The position numbers and the translations under genes are program-made. A stretch of DNA of 64,000 bases from Salipaludibacillus neizhouensis (lineage in GTDB: Bacteria; Bacillota; Bacilli; Bacillales; Salisediminibacteriaceae): positions 439,234 to 503,233 of the forward strand of contig NZ_KZ614146.1 in assembly GCF_002886185.1 (NCBI RefSeq). The letters are read 5' to 3'. Shown piece after piece: positions 1 through 7,921 of the stretch. How positions within the stretch are numbered: position 1 is the first letter of the stretch; each line of letters begins with the position of its first letter. The notes beneath the pieces were generated by a model that saw nothing but the letters and a program-made list of their open reading frames with translations, had not been told where the DNA came from and did no database searches.

Positions 1-1067
1 TAATAGGATGATCTTTTTAGATTTTCAGTCTTTAATTTAATATGCTGAAAGTCTGAGGTAGGTTTTTGTATTTTATTTAGAATTAATTCTGCAGCTTGCA
101 CCCCTATTTCGAATGCAGGCTGTTTAATTGCTGACAGAGGTGGGGAAATAATTTCTGTCCAATCAGAGTTGTCGTATCCAATAATTCCGATATCATCTGG
201 AATTTTTAACTTTTGTTCTTGAATAAACTTAATGGAACCCATAGTCATTATATTGTTTGCTATAAATATAGCATCGATCTCTTTTGAAATTAGTTGTTTA
301 GCCAGGTCGTACCCTGATTGAAAAGAGGATTCGCCAAATAGTACATAATCGGGATTAAAACTTATTTTATTATCTGATAGAGCAACTTTGTATGCTTGAA
401 ATCTTTCATTATTGGGGTTAACATATATTCTATTATTTGATAGTTCTTCATTTACTTCAAATTTATCATTAGAAGTAGTTATTCCTAATCCAGAACTTAA
501 AAAGCCAATTTTTTTAAAACCAGATTTAATTAATTCATTGATACCTTCATAAGTTCCTTGGAAATTATCTACTAAAACATAATCTCCCTTATAACCAACA
601 GGCAATCTATCAATCATAACAATTTGAAAGTTATGATCAATTGTTTCATTTATACCTTTAAAGTTTTCATTTGTCGGTGCCAATATTAATCCATCAACTT
701 GAGTATTAAACATTTTTATAAGGTTTAATTCTTGTTCCGGATCCTCTTTTGAATTACTTAATATTAAATTATACCCCCTGCTTTTTAATTTTTCCTCTAT
801 CCCTTCTGCAATAGACATAAAAAAAGATTTAGCGGTATCCTCACTATTTATAGGAATTATAAATCCTATTGTATTTGTCTTAGTACTTCTTAAACTTCTT
901 GCTGCAGAATTGGGGTGGTAATTCAGTTCCTTTAGCACTTTATTTACTTTATTTTTTATTTTTTCTGATACATATTTATTTCCATTAATCACATGTGACA
1001 CTGTTGCAGTAGAAACTTCGGCTTTTTCAGCAACATCTTTAATACGTACATTTTTATTACTTTTCAT
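1..1067 (-). CDS. LacI/GalR-family transcriptional regulator (3' end at window edge)
   Basis: A carbohydrate-type repressor read on the minus strand, with 355 codons inside the window. The stop lies at or just beyond base 1: the last partial codon begins TA. Residues 4-25 form the LacI helix-turn-helix (VRIKDVAEKAEVSTATVSHV), followed by a hinge region and a periplasmic-binding-protein-like sensor domain with typical segments (GFIIPI, DGLILAPT, GIIGYDNSDWTEIISPPL). The ATG at 1067 follows a GGTGAAG ribosome binding site. It has its own consensus promoter and a 20-bp palindromic operator between the promoter and the start, so autoregulation is likely. The sugar ligand and target operon are not visible; they may lie left of the window. 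The family call is firm, the effector unknown. Confidence 0.9.
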   Translation of the reverse strand, partial: MKSNKNVRIKDVAEKAEVSTATVSHVINGNKYVSEKIKNKVNKVLKELNYHPNSAARSLRSTKTNTIGFIIPINSEDTAKSFFMSIAEGIEEKLKSRGYNLILSNSKEDPEQELNLIKMFNTQVDGLILAPTNENFKGINETIDHNFQIVMIDRLPVGYKGDYVLVDNFQGTYEGINELIKSGFKKIGFLSSGLGITTSNDKFEVNEELSNNRIYVNPNNERFQAYKVALSDNKISFNPDYVLFGESSFQSGYDLAKQLISKEIDAIFIANNIMTMGSIKFIQEQKLKIPDDIGIIGYDNSDWTEIISPPLSAIKQPAFEIGVQAAELILNKIQKPTSDFQHIKLKTENLKRSSY

Positions 1068-1094
1068 ATCTTCACCAAATTTCGTTTGTTGTTC

Positions 1095-1160
1095 TAAGTT
1101 AATCGATTAACTTATCATTTATATTAATTTTATTATATTTTAAATAAAATTTCATGTCAA
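1095..1160 (-). promoter_or_regulatory. SigmaA promoter and palindromic LacI-type operator of the regulator gene
   Basis: On the minus strand a perfect -35 TTGACA (1160-1155) and -10 TATAAT (1137-1132) are separated by 17 bp. Just downstream of the predicted start of transcription is a perfect 20-bp palindrome, TAAGTTAATCGATTAACTTA (1095-1114), with the central CG typical of LacI-family operators. Its position inside the early transcribed region suggests roadblock autorepression. A near-match to a CcpA cre site (1168-1183, one mismatch at the central CG) lies just upstream of the -35. Confidence 0.8.
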
Positions 1161-1314
1161 TACTTTTTTGTAAGTGTTTTCATTTTTTTATAAAGGAATC
1201 TATTATCCACTCAATCTTATGGCCATACTAGTTATTTTTATTGTTACTCTTTTTAACAGAACCTATATTTCAGTTAATCTGAAGGATATATTCTTACAAA
1301 ACCTTAGCCCTTAA

Positions 1315-1542
1315 CCTGAAGAAGAACTAGAAGAGTTTTTAAGTATAGCTAAGGAAGAAGGCTTAGAGGGGGATCTACTAGCTTTTACTATGTTAGCATA
1401 TACTGGCTTACGGATTGGTGAAATGATTGCTCTGAGGTGGTCTGATATTGATTATACTGAACTTACATTACGTGTTTATATAACTTACTATAATCCAACA
1501 AATAACAAAACTATTTGGATTGGAAAACTGAGTGGAAAGTAG
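1315..1542 (+). pseudogene. Tyrosine recombinase (phage integrase family) relic
   Basis: An open stretch without a start encodes part of the catalytic domain of a tyrosine integrase. It contains EELEEFLSIAKEEG and the box I arginine motif TGLRIGEMIALRWSDID. The frame is closed upstream by TAA at 1312-1314 and ends in TAG at 1540-1542, before the conserved His-X-X-Arg and Tyr motifs, so the gene is truncated at both ends and cannot be active. It marks the left part of a decayed mobile region. Confidence 0.75.
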
Positions 1543-1848
1543 AAGATTATGAATAATACAGTTGTAGTTTGACTAAAAAAATAGTTGTTGAGTGTGTAAC
1601 CTTTATGTAATTGCCAAAAGAGAAGCAGGAAGCAGTACTTCATCAACTGTAAAAGCCAAGAATATCGCAACAAAATATTAGAGCATTCTAAACAAGAAGG
1701 GTCAACTTAAGTCTAGTAAGTATCGATAACTTTAATGGATATGTAAGGAAAACAAAAAATGTTTAGCAACCTTCTAGAGTTGTGAAAGTATAAAATTAAC
1801 AAATCAAAAAGCATATTGGATATATCAGGCGACCTATTCAGCTAGTAA
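1543..1848. other. Gene-free degenerate stretch
   Basis: An AT-rich segment between the integrase relic and a terminator hairpin, with stops in all frames. It may hold further decayed integrase sequence, but no recognisable motif was found. Confidence 0.5.
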
Positions 1849-1882
1849 ATGACTCCGTTATTGAGCCGGGGTCATTTTCTTT
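1849..1882 (+). terminator. Rho-independent terminator in mobile-element debris
   Basis: ATGACTCCG at 1849-1857 pairs with CGGGGTCAT at 1867-1875 (one G-T pair), followed by a T-rich run. It probably ended the transcript of the decayed integrase or a lost neighbour. Confidence 0.65.
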
Positions 1883-2101
1883 AATCCCCACTGGGTTTTT
1901 ATAATGTCAGATATATCTATTGAACTATTATTCCTTCTAAACATGGTTGGACATTTTAAAAAGAGGCTTCCAATAAGTTCGGAAACTTAATGGATAACCT
2001 CTCTAAAAAACTTATTTACTAATATTTTTTGGTTTTAAACTATCATTCCTCACGAACTTTGATATAAGAAAGTTATAAAACTTATATTACATCATGCCGC
2101 C

Positions 2102-3559
2102 CGTCAGTCTGTCTAACAATTATTAATAAATTTTGTTTTTTTGCATGAAAATGGATGCCTTTTGTCGAATCTCTATATCAAAGGATGAGTGTGTATGCCT
2201 TATATTGTAGGTGAAGATAGACATCAAATTTATTTACTGCCAAATACGTTGGACGACTTTGTAAATGAAGAAAATCCTGTCCGAGTTATCGATGCTTACA
2301 TCGATAGTTTGAACCTAGAGGAATTGGGATTTCAAGTATATTCGGGCATCAAAGCTGGGCAAAAGCCTTATCGTCGAGAAGACTTACTTAAGCTCTATCT
2401 TTACTGTTATATGAATGGCATTCGTTCCTCTCGCAAAATGGAAACCGAAACGAATAGAAACATTGAACTAATGTGGCTAATCAGCAAGCTCCAGCCTGAC
2501 CACGGCACTCTATCTGCTTTCATGAAGAATAACAAAACTGCAATAAAAAAGCTGTTTAAAGAGTTCACCTTAATGTTAAAAGGTTTCGGGTTAGTCGATG
2601 GTCAAATCGTCGCAATTGACGGCACAAAATTAAAGGCTTATCAAGAAAGAATTCACGAGCTGCAGGTAATTAAACAAGAACTCAAGGAAACAGGTGAAAA
2701 ACAGCTTTGTGTTACCGATCCAGACGCCAAATCAATGAAAAATAACGGGAAGCATGAAGTTTGTTTCAATGTTCAAACTGCGGTGGACAGCAAGTATAAA
2801 CTAATCGTGGAGTGCGATACTGTCAATGATGTCAACGATCAAGGGCAGCTGTCCAATATGGTGAAGGAAACAAAGGAAATTTTTCACGATCAAAAAACCA
2901 CGGCTCTGGCCGATACAGGCTATTATAACTACCTTGAAATTATTGATGTTGTCGACGAAAGCACCGAACTCTTAATTAAGCCGCAAAAGGGAAAACAAAA
3001 CAAAGTAGCCAGCGGGTTTGATAGAACGAATTTTTCATATGATACCATAAACGATAGATATATTTGTCCGTTCGGTTATGAGTTACCTTTTAAATGGAAT
3101 GGAAAACAGAATGGGAAAGAGTATAGGCGTTACACTTGCACAAACTTCGATATTTGCGGACAAAAAGAGTCCTGCACTTCTGCCAAAGGAGGAAGATCGA
3201 TAACTAGATTAAAAGACGAGGAAGTGATCGAACAGATTACGGAAAATACACGTAGTCAAAGTGATATTTATAAGCAAAGAGCTGCGATAGTTGAGCATCC
3301 TTTTGGGACGATGAAACGTCACTGGGGCTATACATATTTTTTAACACGAGGGTTGGCATCAGTAGGCACTGAGACCAATCTAATTTGTCTTGCCTATAAT
3401 TTCAAAAGAGTGATTAAAATAAAGGGAGTAAAGGAGCTCATACGTCTCTTCAGAGACCGAGTTCGCACAAAATTTCTATGCACAATGTTTATTCGAGTAA
3501 AATTGTATAAATCCCGCTTTACAGCTTGCTTAAATAAGCAATTGTTAGACAGACTGACG
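2102..3559 (+). mobile_element. IS1182-family insertion sequence
   Basis: The element is bounded by perfect 19-bp inverted repeats: CGTCAGTCTGTCTAACAAT at 2102-2120 and its reverse complement at 3541-3559. It is about 1.46 kb and carries one transposase. No obvious target duplication flanks it. The right flank is the 3' end of a group II intron, which suggests insertion into that intron or a later deletion on the left side. Similarity outside the 19 bp is weak but present, so the true inverted repeat may be slightly longer. Confidence 0.85.
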
Positions 3560-3616
3560 TACGGTGGTGTGAGAGGTCGGGGGTTAATACCCCCTCCTAC
3601 TCGATTGGTAACATAA
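2189..3616 (+). CDS. IS1182-family transposase
   Basis: A DDE transposase of 475 aa. The N-terminal DUF772-type domain (LLPNTLDDFVNEENPVRVIDAYID, then REDLLKLYLYCYMNGIRSSRKMETE) is followed by a DDE catalytic domain with IDGTKLKAY, ALADTGYYN and the terminal glutamate region IVEHPFGTMKRHWGY. A GGATGAG sequence lies just before the ATG. The reading frame is intact over the whole domain. Oddly, the frame passes through the right inverted repeat and ends 57 bases outside the element in flanking intron sequence, so the last 19 or so residues (YGGVRGRG...) are fortuitous. The original stop was either lost or always supplied by the insertion site. Family call firm; activity unknown. Confidence 0.88.
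   Translation: MCMPYIVGEDRHQIYLLPNTLDDFVNEENPVRVIDAYIDSLNLEELGFQVYSGIKAGQKPYRREDLLKLYLYCYMNGIRSSRKMETETNRNIELMWLISKLQPDHGTLSAFMKNNKTAIKKLFKEFTLMLKGFGLVDGQIVAIDGTKLKAYQERIHELQVIKQELKETGEKQLCVTDPDAKSMKNNGKHEVCFNVQTAVDSKYKLIVECDTVNDVNDQGQLSNMVKETKEIFHDQKTTALADTGYYNYLEIIDVVDESTELLIKPQKGKQNKVASGFDRTNFSYDTINDRYICPFGYELPFKWNGKQNGKEYRRYTCTNFDICGQKESCTSAKGGRSITRLKDEEVIEQITENTRSQSDIYKQRAAIVEHPFGTMKRHWGYTYFLTRGLASVGTETNLICLAYNFKRVIKIKGVKELIRLFRDRVRTKFLCTMFIRVKLYKSRFTACLNKQLLDRLTYGGVRGRGLIPPPTRLVT
3558..3605 (+). mobile_element. 3' end of a group II intron (domain V end and domain VI)
   Basis: The sequence beginning CGTACGGTGGTGTGAGAGG, followed by a GGGGG-TTAATA-CCCCC hairpin and the end CTCCTACTCGAT, matches the general form of bacterial group II intron 3' ends: the 3' strand of domain V, the domain VI hairpin, then a terminal AT. 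The rest of the intron, including the reverse transcriptase, is gone and IS1182 abuts it directly. Recognition is from memory of family sequences, so confidence is moderate. Confidence 0.55.
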
Positions 3617-3660
3617 GTTAAATTGTTTTGTGTATTGTCACTAAAAATAGGAGGTATTTT

Positions 3661-3990
3661 ATGGCTAAAAGAGATCGTTCATCTACAGGCAAGAAGATAG
3701 AAAAATAGATTGAAGAGGGGAGAGGTAAGGGTGAGGGTTCAGAATATAAACCCTGGTTTACTATAAGAGATGTTCCCTCAAAAGGTATTGTCACTCGAAG
3801 TAAAGGGTAGAAAACAAATCGAATACACCATTTATTATCTTATGAGGAGTTAGATATCTTTATATATTGGAATAGGCAGACAGTGTTGTTGATATTAGAG
3901 ATCCGTATCCGTTGTTGCCACAAGAAAGATCATTAGAAATAGCCGATTTATTAGGAATTAAACATCCCAATGATCCCAATTCGTGGACTA
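3661..3990 (+). pseudogene. tnsA: Tn7-like TnsA endonuclease relic
   Basis: A start with a good ribosome binding site (AGGAGGT) opens MAKRDRSSTGKKIEK. It continues with EYKPWFTIRDVPSKGIVTRSKG and, after a frame shift, ADSVVDIRDPYPLLPQERSLEIADLLGIKHPNDPNS. This pattern is the N-terminal catalytic domain of TnsA, the 5'-strand nuclease of Tn7-like transposons; the DIR-x-x-YPLL stretch carries a catalytic Asp. Three in-frame TAG codons (after IEK, after SKG, and after LE), two of them at positions that are Trp in the family, and one frameshift inactivate it. No tnsB or tnsC is present. The Tn7-like call is by motif recognition. Confidence 0.7.
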
Positions 3991-4024
3991 GGAATTACAT
4001 CAAGCAGGTTAAGACACCAAAAAG

Positions 4025-4246
4025 GTCGATGCATTAACCGAGCAGATCGTTCAATACAAACATCAGCTTGATGCTTAAGAAGAACGACAAGAACAGGCTA
4101 CAAAATAACGAATGGAATTAGAGTGGCTAATGAAAGAATTAAAGGACATCGACGAGTTCGATCCAATGAAGTACCGCATTACCTTTCGATCAGAAATTTT
4201 TGAACGACTTGTCGATAGTGGAACCATTCATCTCGATGGCCGAAAA
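4025..4246 (+). pseudogene. Large serine recombinase C-terminal relic
   Basis: Reading VDALTEQIVQYKHQLDA, stop, EERQEQATK, stop, RMELEWLMKELKDIDEFDP and then YRITFRSEIFERLVDSGT gives the coiled coil and C-terminal motif of large serine integrases. Two in-frame stops and absence of the catalytic and zinc domains show it is dead. It directly follows the TnsA relic, so two different element types are juxtaposed here. Confidence 0.55.
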
Positions 4247-4558
4247 GCGCCTGATTGCAGAAGATCAAGATAATATTTTTATGTTTGCAGTCTTTAGCTT
4301 ATTAAACGCAACCCGTTCAATAGGAAATTCATAAATCTAATTTTATAATTCTTTTATGAGTCATATTGATTTGGAATGTATCTCTTAAAACTCACTGACT
4401 TTATTTTATACCATTTTCCGTTCTAATCTGATGTAAGTTTCAAATAGCCATTAATCGACCGATGATGATTAAAACAAGAGCATCTACAATGATTTTTTGC
4501 TTTAACACAGAATAATCGACTTGATCAATACCAATAAACACCTCATTAGAAGTAATCA
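4247..4558. other. Gene-free stretch with a short hydrophobic fragment on the minus strand
   Basis: About 300 bases without an intact gene. On the minus strand a start-less fragment reads SNEVFIGIDQVDYSVLKQKI followed by a hydrophobic stretch (VDALVLIIIGRLMAI) and a stop. It looks like the tail of a lost membrane protein and sits upstream of the doxX-type gene. Confidence 0.35.
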
Positions 4559-4593
4559 AAAATCCTCAGATTTCATATCAATCTGAGGATTTT
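4559..4593. terminator. Bidirectional hairpin terminator
   Basis: A perfect 14-bp stem (AAATCCTCAGATT type arms at 4559-4572 and 4580-4593) around a 7-base loop, with A-rich and T-rich ends so that it could act on both strands. On the minus strand it lies about 110 bases beyond the stop of the DoxX-family gene. Confidence 0.75.
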
Positions 4594-4701
4594 CGTGTTA
4601 ATAGAAGCGTACTTTTACGAACAATACAAGTTTCAATGAAATTTAGTCCATTAGGATATGAATCTAGCGTATATTTTTCGCGTTTTGTGGACGGAATCCC
4701 T

Positions 4702-5211
4702 TTAAGTACTGTGAGTGGGGGCTTCTTGTTCCCCTTTTCTTAAAATTTGTTTTCTTAAGAATGGAATGATCCAATAATCTAATCCAATTTTAGCTGCGTT
4801 AAAGCCAGCAACAAGGATAAATATCTCAATAAGAACCATTTGGGGATTAGTACTTGTAGTTCCAGAGAACATATAAGCAAAATTCATAACTAATCCCATT
4901 AACGTAACAAAAGAAGTAAATACACCTAAAATAAGGCCAAGTCCCACAAGGAACTCTCCCCAAGGAACTAATACATTAAATACTTCTACGTTAGGTATTG
5001 CAAATCCATTTAGAAACTCAGCCCACCAAGGTTGAACGGCTGGGTTTTCTCCTACAGCCTTTTTTACGGCCCCTTTCAAGAAGCCACTTGAGTCAAATCC
5101 TCCAGTAATTTTTCCCCACCCCGCATGTAACCATTTCCATCCAATATATAGACGAAATACAGTTAGTAAATAAGAAACATAAACATTTTCTCTTAATATC
5201 TTACCAAACAT
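4702..5211 (-). CDS. DoxX family membrane protein
   Basis: A small integral membrane protein of 169 aa with four hydrophobic segments. It matches the DoxX/TQO family (LTVFRLYIGWKWLHAGWGKI, LVPWGEFLVGLGLILGVFTSF, LIEIFILVAGFNAAKIGLDYWIIP). Members are linked to quinone-dependent thiosulfate oxidation or redox stress, but most Firmicute homologues have no proven role. The ATG at 5211 is chosen because GGAGGG lies six to seven bases upstream. An ATG at 5241 would add ten residues but lacks such a site. It stands alone among mobile-element debris and may be cargo. Confidence 0.8.
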   Translation of the reverse strand: MFGKILRENVYVSYLLTVFRLYIGWKWLHAGWGKITGGFDSSGFLKGAVKKAVGENPAVQPWWAEFLNGFAIPNVEVFNVLVPWGEFLVGLGLILGVFTSFVTLMGLVMNFAYMFSGTTSTNPQMVLIEIFILVAGFNAAKIGLDYWIIPFLRKQILRKGEQEAPTHST

Positions 5212-5241
5212 ACCAACCCTCCTATTCTTAATCAATATCAT

Positions 5242-5659
5242 TATTATTTATAAAGCCAATTACATTTATATGGTATCTGGACAAACTTTCCACTCCATAC
5301 CAAATTTATGCCACCACATCATATCTGGATCTGCCAGCTAATAAGAACGCTTATATCCGTCCAAATTAGTCGTGCCAGCTGGTGTCTCCATTAGACATCA
5401 TGGATAAACGATATATGTACCAATGATTACGTTAACCAAGATACAACCGCCATGATCCAAGTGCCATTAAGCAGGTGACGCCATTTCCCTTTTCCATTCA
5501 CCACCTATTGTGTATAAGAAACAAATTTTAGTTTATTTAAAAAAGTTTCCCTTAACCAAATTATATAGCCTATTGCAATTTTATGCTACCTTTTTTTCAT
5601 CAGAGGGTATGTATTTTTTAGGGAAACCGTACGTTAGAAATTATAAATTCAGAAAACAC
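5242..5659. other. Degenerate stretch upstream of the IS6-family relic
   Basis: No intact gene is supported. On the minus strand scattered membrane-protein-like fragments appear (for example WWHKFGMEWK near 5290-5320) but stops interrupt every frame. An open frame of 67 codons begins at 5510; only its last dozen codons resemble a known protein (see the IS6-family relic). Confidence 0.4.
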
Positions 5660-5910
5660 CTTATTTTCGGTGCCTTTGATAATAATGAAACGTATGTGAA
5701 AGTAAAAGGTTAATGGATGTATTTAAGTCTCCAGAAGGGAATACCATTGGTTTTATCTAAGTGAATCAAGAGATAAAAAGGCTGCTTATAGCTTTTTATA
5801 TTTCAAACCTCGTGTCATAACAGTGAATAAAAATAAAGCTTCCCCCGCAGTTGAAGAATTAAAGAAAAAAAAGAACATGCCATATGGCATGCGTCTAATA
5901 CAAAGATAGG
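5660..5910 (+). pseudogene. IS6-family (IS240/IS257-like) transposase relic
   Basis: Broken frames read NNETYVKVKG, stop, WMYL, then YLSESRDKKAAYSFLYFKPRVI, VNKNKASPAVEELKKKKNMPYGMRL and a stop. This is the order of the DDE domain of IS6-family transposases: DETYVKVKGKW, DFYLSxxRDKKAA, then the PRVITVDKxxAYP and EELK segments. At least two frame breaks and loss of the C-terminal glutamate region make it inactive. No inverted repeats were found. Confidence 0.65.
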
Positions 5911-6324
5911 CTAAATCATGATACCTGCAATATATCAACCGGTTGATATGAAATATACAATAAGTATCATTTAAAAGTCATGAAGTTCTAATGAGTAAAC
6001 TAAATTGGCCAAAAACCTTATCTTGCCATGGGATATAAACTTTTAGCCAATGGTACATAAATACATTGAGTATCATTGACACGAAAGGGGCTTAGCGTAA
6101 TAAAAGCTGGCTTGCAACTTCCATAAATTGTCTTAACGAATATTTCCGTCAAAATGTTGGTGATTATTGAACATGCGCACCTTAGTGGAACAAGAATGAT
6201 GAAAAATCACTCACTTTTATTGTGGATTTGACTGATACTGTGAAGGAGAATTAATTGCTACCTTTACGAGTTTGATAAAGATATTAGTAATTCGAATAGA
6301 TAAACGTCCTCCCAAAATGTAATA
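5911..6324. other. Gene-free stretch with an 18-bp palindrome
   Basis: No gene is supported over about 410 bases. At 5932-5949 lies a perfect 18-bp palindrome, ATATCAACCGGTTGATAT, of the kind bound by TetR-type or other dimeric regulators, but no intact gene follows it on either strand nearby. Otherwise nothing recognisable. Confidence 0.45.
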
Positions 6325-6492
6325 TTATTCTTTATCTATATTTCGGTTGCGAATTTCAACTTCCAATAACAATAAAAAGTCTTTCAGATGACTATGTTCT
6401 ATTTCATTATGAACTTCCAAAAAACTCCATGAGCTTTCATATATACAATGAAGCTCATGGTCAGAAAGTATTTCTAAGTTTTTAGAATCCAT
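6325..6492 (-). CDS. Small protein, possible Sda-like sporulation kinase inhibitor
   Basis: A 55-aa protein with ATG at 6492 preceded by GAGGTGACAACT, a strong ribosome binding site. The sequence has the pattern LSD-x-EL-x3-Y, then L-x-LLE-x-EI-x-x-R-x-I, which resembles the helical hairpin of Sda, the checkpoint inhibitor of sporulation histidine kinases. The turn between the two helices is about nine residues longer than in B. subtilis Sda and the basic residues of the second helix are only partly kept. The coding status is fairly safe from the ribosome binding site; the function is an inference. Confidence 0.5.
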   Translation of the reverse strand: MDSKNLEILSDHELHCIYESSWSFLEVHNEIEHSHLKDFLLLLEVEIRNRNIDKE

Positions 6493-6514
6493 AGTTGTCA
6501 CCTCTTTTTTTTAG

Positions 6515-6679
6515 GGGGAGGACCTTTATACACCAACAAGCTATGACACGAGAGGTAGTCAAAGCTCACAACAACAAGGTAATCAAGTGACGTTTAACAA
6601 CCAGTTTACAGCTAAAGAAATGTCACCAAGCGAGATAAACAGAAAAGAACAACAAATGTTACGCAGAATGGCACTGTAA
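6515..6679 (+). pseudogene. Prophage relic: probable C-terminus of a tail tape measure protein
   Basis: A start-less reading frame gives a Gln/Ser-rich segment, then NQVTFNNQFTAKEMSPSEINRKEQQMLRRMAL and a stop. The MSPSEI-x-RK-x-x-Q-x-x-RR-x-A ending is common at the C-termini of Firmicute phage tail tape measure proteins. No other phage genes survive beside it. The assignment rests on this short motif only. Confidence 0.4.
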
Positions 6680-6840
6680 GGTGGATTTATAATCCCTCTC
6701 TCTTTTTTATCATAAGTCTAATTATGCGTTGTTCGTTGATGTGATAACGTTTTCTAACATTACTCGTAAGTAACCGCATAAAACGACACCTTATGAAGCA
6801 GGTATGAACTACAATATTCATAGGTGGAAGGGGTGGTTTA

Positions 6841-6996
6841 ATGTTTGGTGCAGACATTGAGAAGATAACGGAAGATGAGACAACGGTAACCTATCGTATA
6901 TCCTGGTATTTTGGTGATGAGTTGTGTGAGAAGTGGTTGACGATGGATAAGGAAACGATAAGGCGAGAGCAAGAGGAACATGATGAGGATGATTAG
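6841..6996 (+). CDS. Small acidic hypothetical protein
   Basis: A 51-aa frame starting MFGADIEKITEDETTVTYRI, rich in Asp and Glu with a charged tail. AAGGGGTGG lies about seven bases before the ATG. No family is recognised. It lies in a decayed prophage and transposon region and may be phage-derived. Coding is plausible from the ribosome binding site and acidic composition, which matches host proteins. Confidence 0.4.
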   Translation: MFGADIEKITEDETTVTYRISWYFGDELCEKWLTMDKETIRREQEEHDEDD

Positions 6997-7372
6997 GACA
7001 CCAATTAAAAAAACAATTATTTACTTATAGTTCTAAATCTGTGTTCAATATTCTCTCACACAAGGCAAGGTAAAACTTGGAGTGGGTATTGAGCATAGAC
7101 AAGATACTGTAAACGTTTCGGATTTAAAATGGTGTGGCGTTATGAATCGATGTAGGAGGATGAGGGGGGAATGTATCTAAATCTCTCTATATTCCTCTAA
7201 AATTTAACTTTCCCCAATCGTAAGTGCTGTAGATAATTGTTTACAATGCGGCTTAAAAATTTTATAATCAATCTATGAACAAGCTACTTAAGTGTAGGAC
7301 ATGGCTATTTAAACATAGCTATTTCTCAATGAAGTCGTTAAATCGTTTAACATCTTTATTCTAAGTTAATCA
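6997..7372. other. Gene-free stretch
   Basis: About 375 bases with no supported gene. It leads into the terminator of the minus-strand toxin gene. No repeat, RNA gene or promoter was recognised with confidence. Confidence 0.45.
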
Positions 7373-7410
7373 TAAAATAAAAAATGAGCCGAGATGTTGG
7401 TAGCATCTCG
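7373..7410 (-). terminator. Terminator of the holin-like toxin mRNA
   Basis: On the minus strand CGAGATG (7410-7404) and CATCTCG (7396-7390) form a 7-bp stem, followed by GGCTCA and a long T-rich run (7388-7375). It lies about 85 bases beyond the toxin stop, giving the mRNA a structured 3' untranslated region as in known type I toxin messages. Confidence 0.7.
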
Positions 7411-7493
7411 ACTCTCACAAATGTCATTCGGCAAGATAGCGGCCAGTCGGCATTGTAAATAAGTTAAACTTTTGCTTTTGGACGCAGGGTGGG

Positions 7494-7583
7494 TTACTTT
7501 TTCGCCAGATTTATTAACAAAACTACAAAAGTAAGTAATGCAATAAGAAAAATACCAGCAGTAAAAAGTAATTGTAACTCCAT
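7494..7583 (-). CDS. Putative holin-like type I toxin (Hol_Tox family)
   Basis: A 29-aa hydrophobic peptide, MELQLLFTAGIFLIALLTF followed by VVLLINLAKK. It has a single membrane-spanning helix and a short basic tail. It resembles the SprG/PepG1 type I toxins of Staphylococcus (FGLFLIAL...LI-x-LSNKK) and the Bacillus 'putative holin-like toxin' family, which depolarise membranes and are silenced by an RNA antitoxin. The ATG at 7583 has GGAGGTG six bases upstream. An in-frame ATG two codons earlier overlaps the end of that site and is unlikely. An extended -10 (TGGTAATAT, 7657-7649) lies upstream. No cis-antisense RNA promoter was clearly seen. Confidence 0.7.
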   Translation of the reverse strand: MELQLLFTAGIFLIALLTFVVLLINLAKK

Positions 7584-7648
7584 AGCCATCACCTCCGAAA
7601 TACCGAAGGATTTACCGCCCCCCTGCTCACAACATTTGATATATCCTT

Positions 7649-7657
7649 ATATTACCA
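7649..7657 (-). promoter_or_regulatory. Extended -10 promoter of the toxin gene
   Basis: On the minus strand TGG-TAATAT forms an extended -10 element with only a weak -35 upstream. Transcription would begin near 7643, leaving a leader of about 60 bases before the toxin start. Confidence 0.5.
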
Positions 7658-7905
7658 TATTTTGAAATGAATCGGTCTATTTATTCGGAAAACCCCCCCT
7701 ACAAAAAACCAATGAACCCTGCGCTATAAGATGTTTAATTCGAACTTCAATAACCTATTTTCGTTACAGAAGAAACAGCAGTAAATAAGTTAATAGAGTC
7801 TTGATTGTTTTGTTGTCTATATGAATAATAAATGTAAATTTCAAACTCTTTCACTCCCTTCTTATTGACGGTTTGGCAATAAAATTTCCCCCCCTTTTTT
7901 CGATT
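7655..7905. other. Divergent intergenic region between toxin and small RNA
   Basis: AT-rich sequence separating the toxin promoter (minus strand) and the small-RNA promoter (plus strand). No coding potential seen. Confidence 0.45.
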
Positions 7906-7921
7906 CTGGTATAATATAGGA

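Noticed and set aside
5510-5713. A 67-codon frame before the IS6-family relic
   Set aside because: Only the last dozen codons (NNETYVKVKG) resemble anything, and those belong to a decayed transposase; it is not an independent gene.
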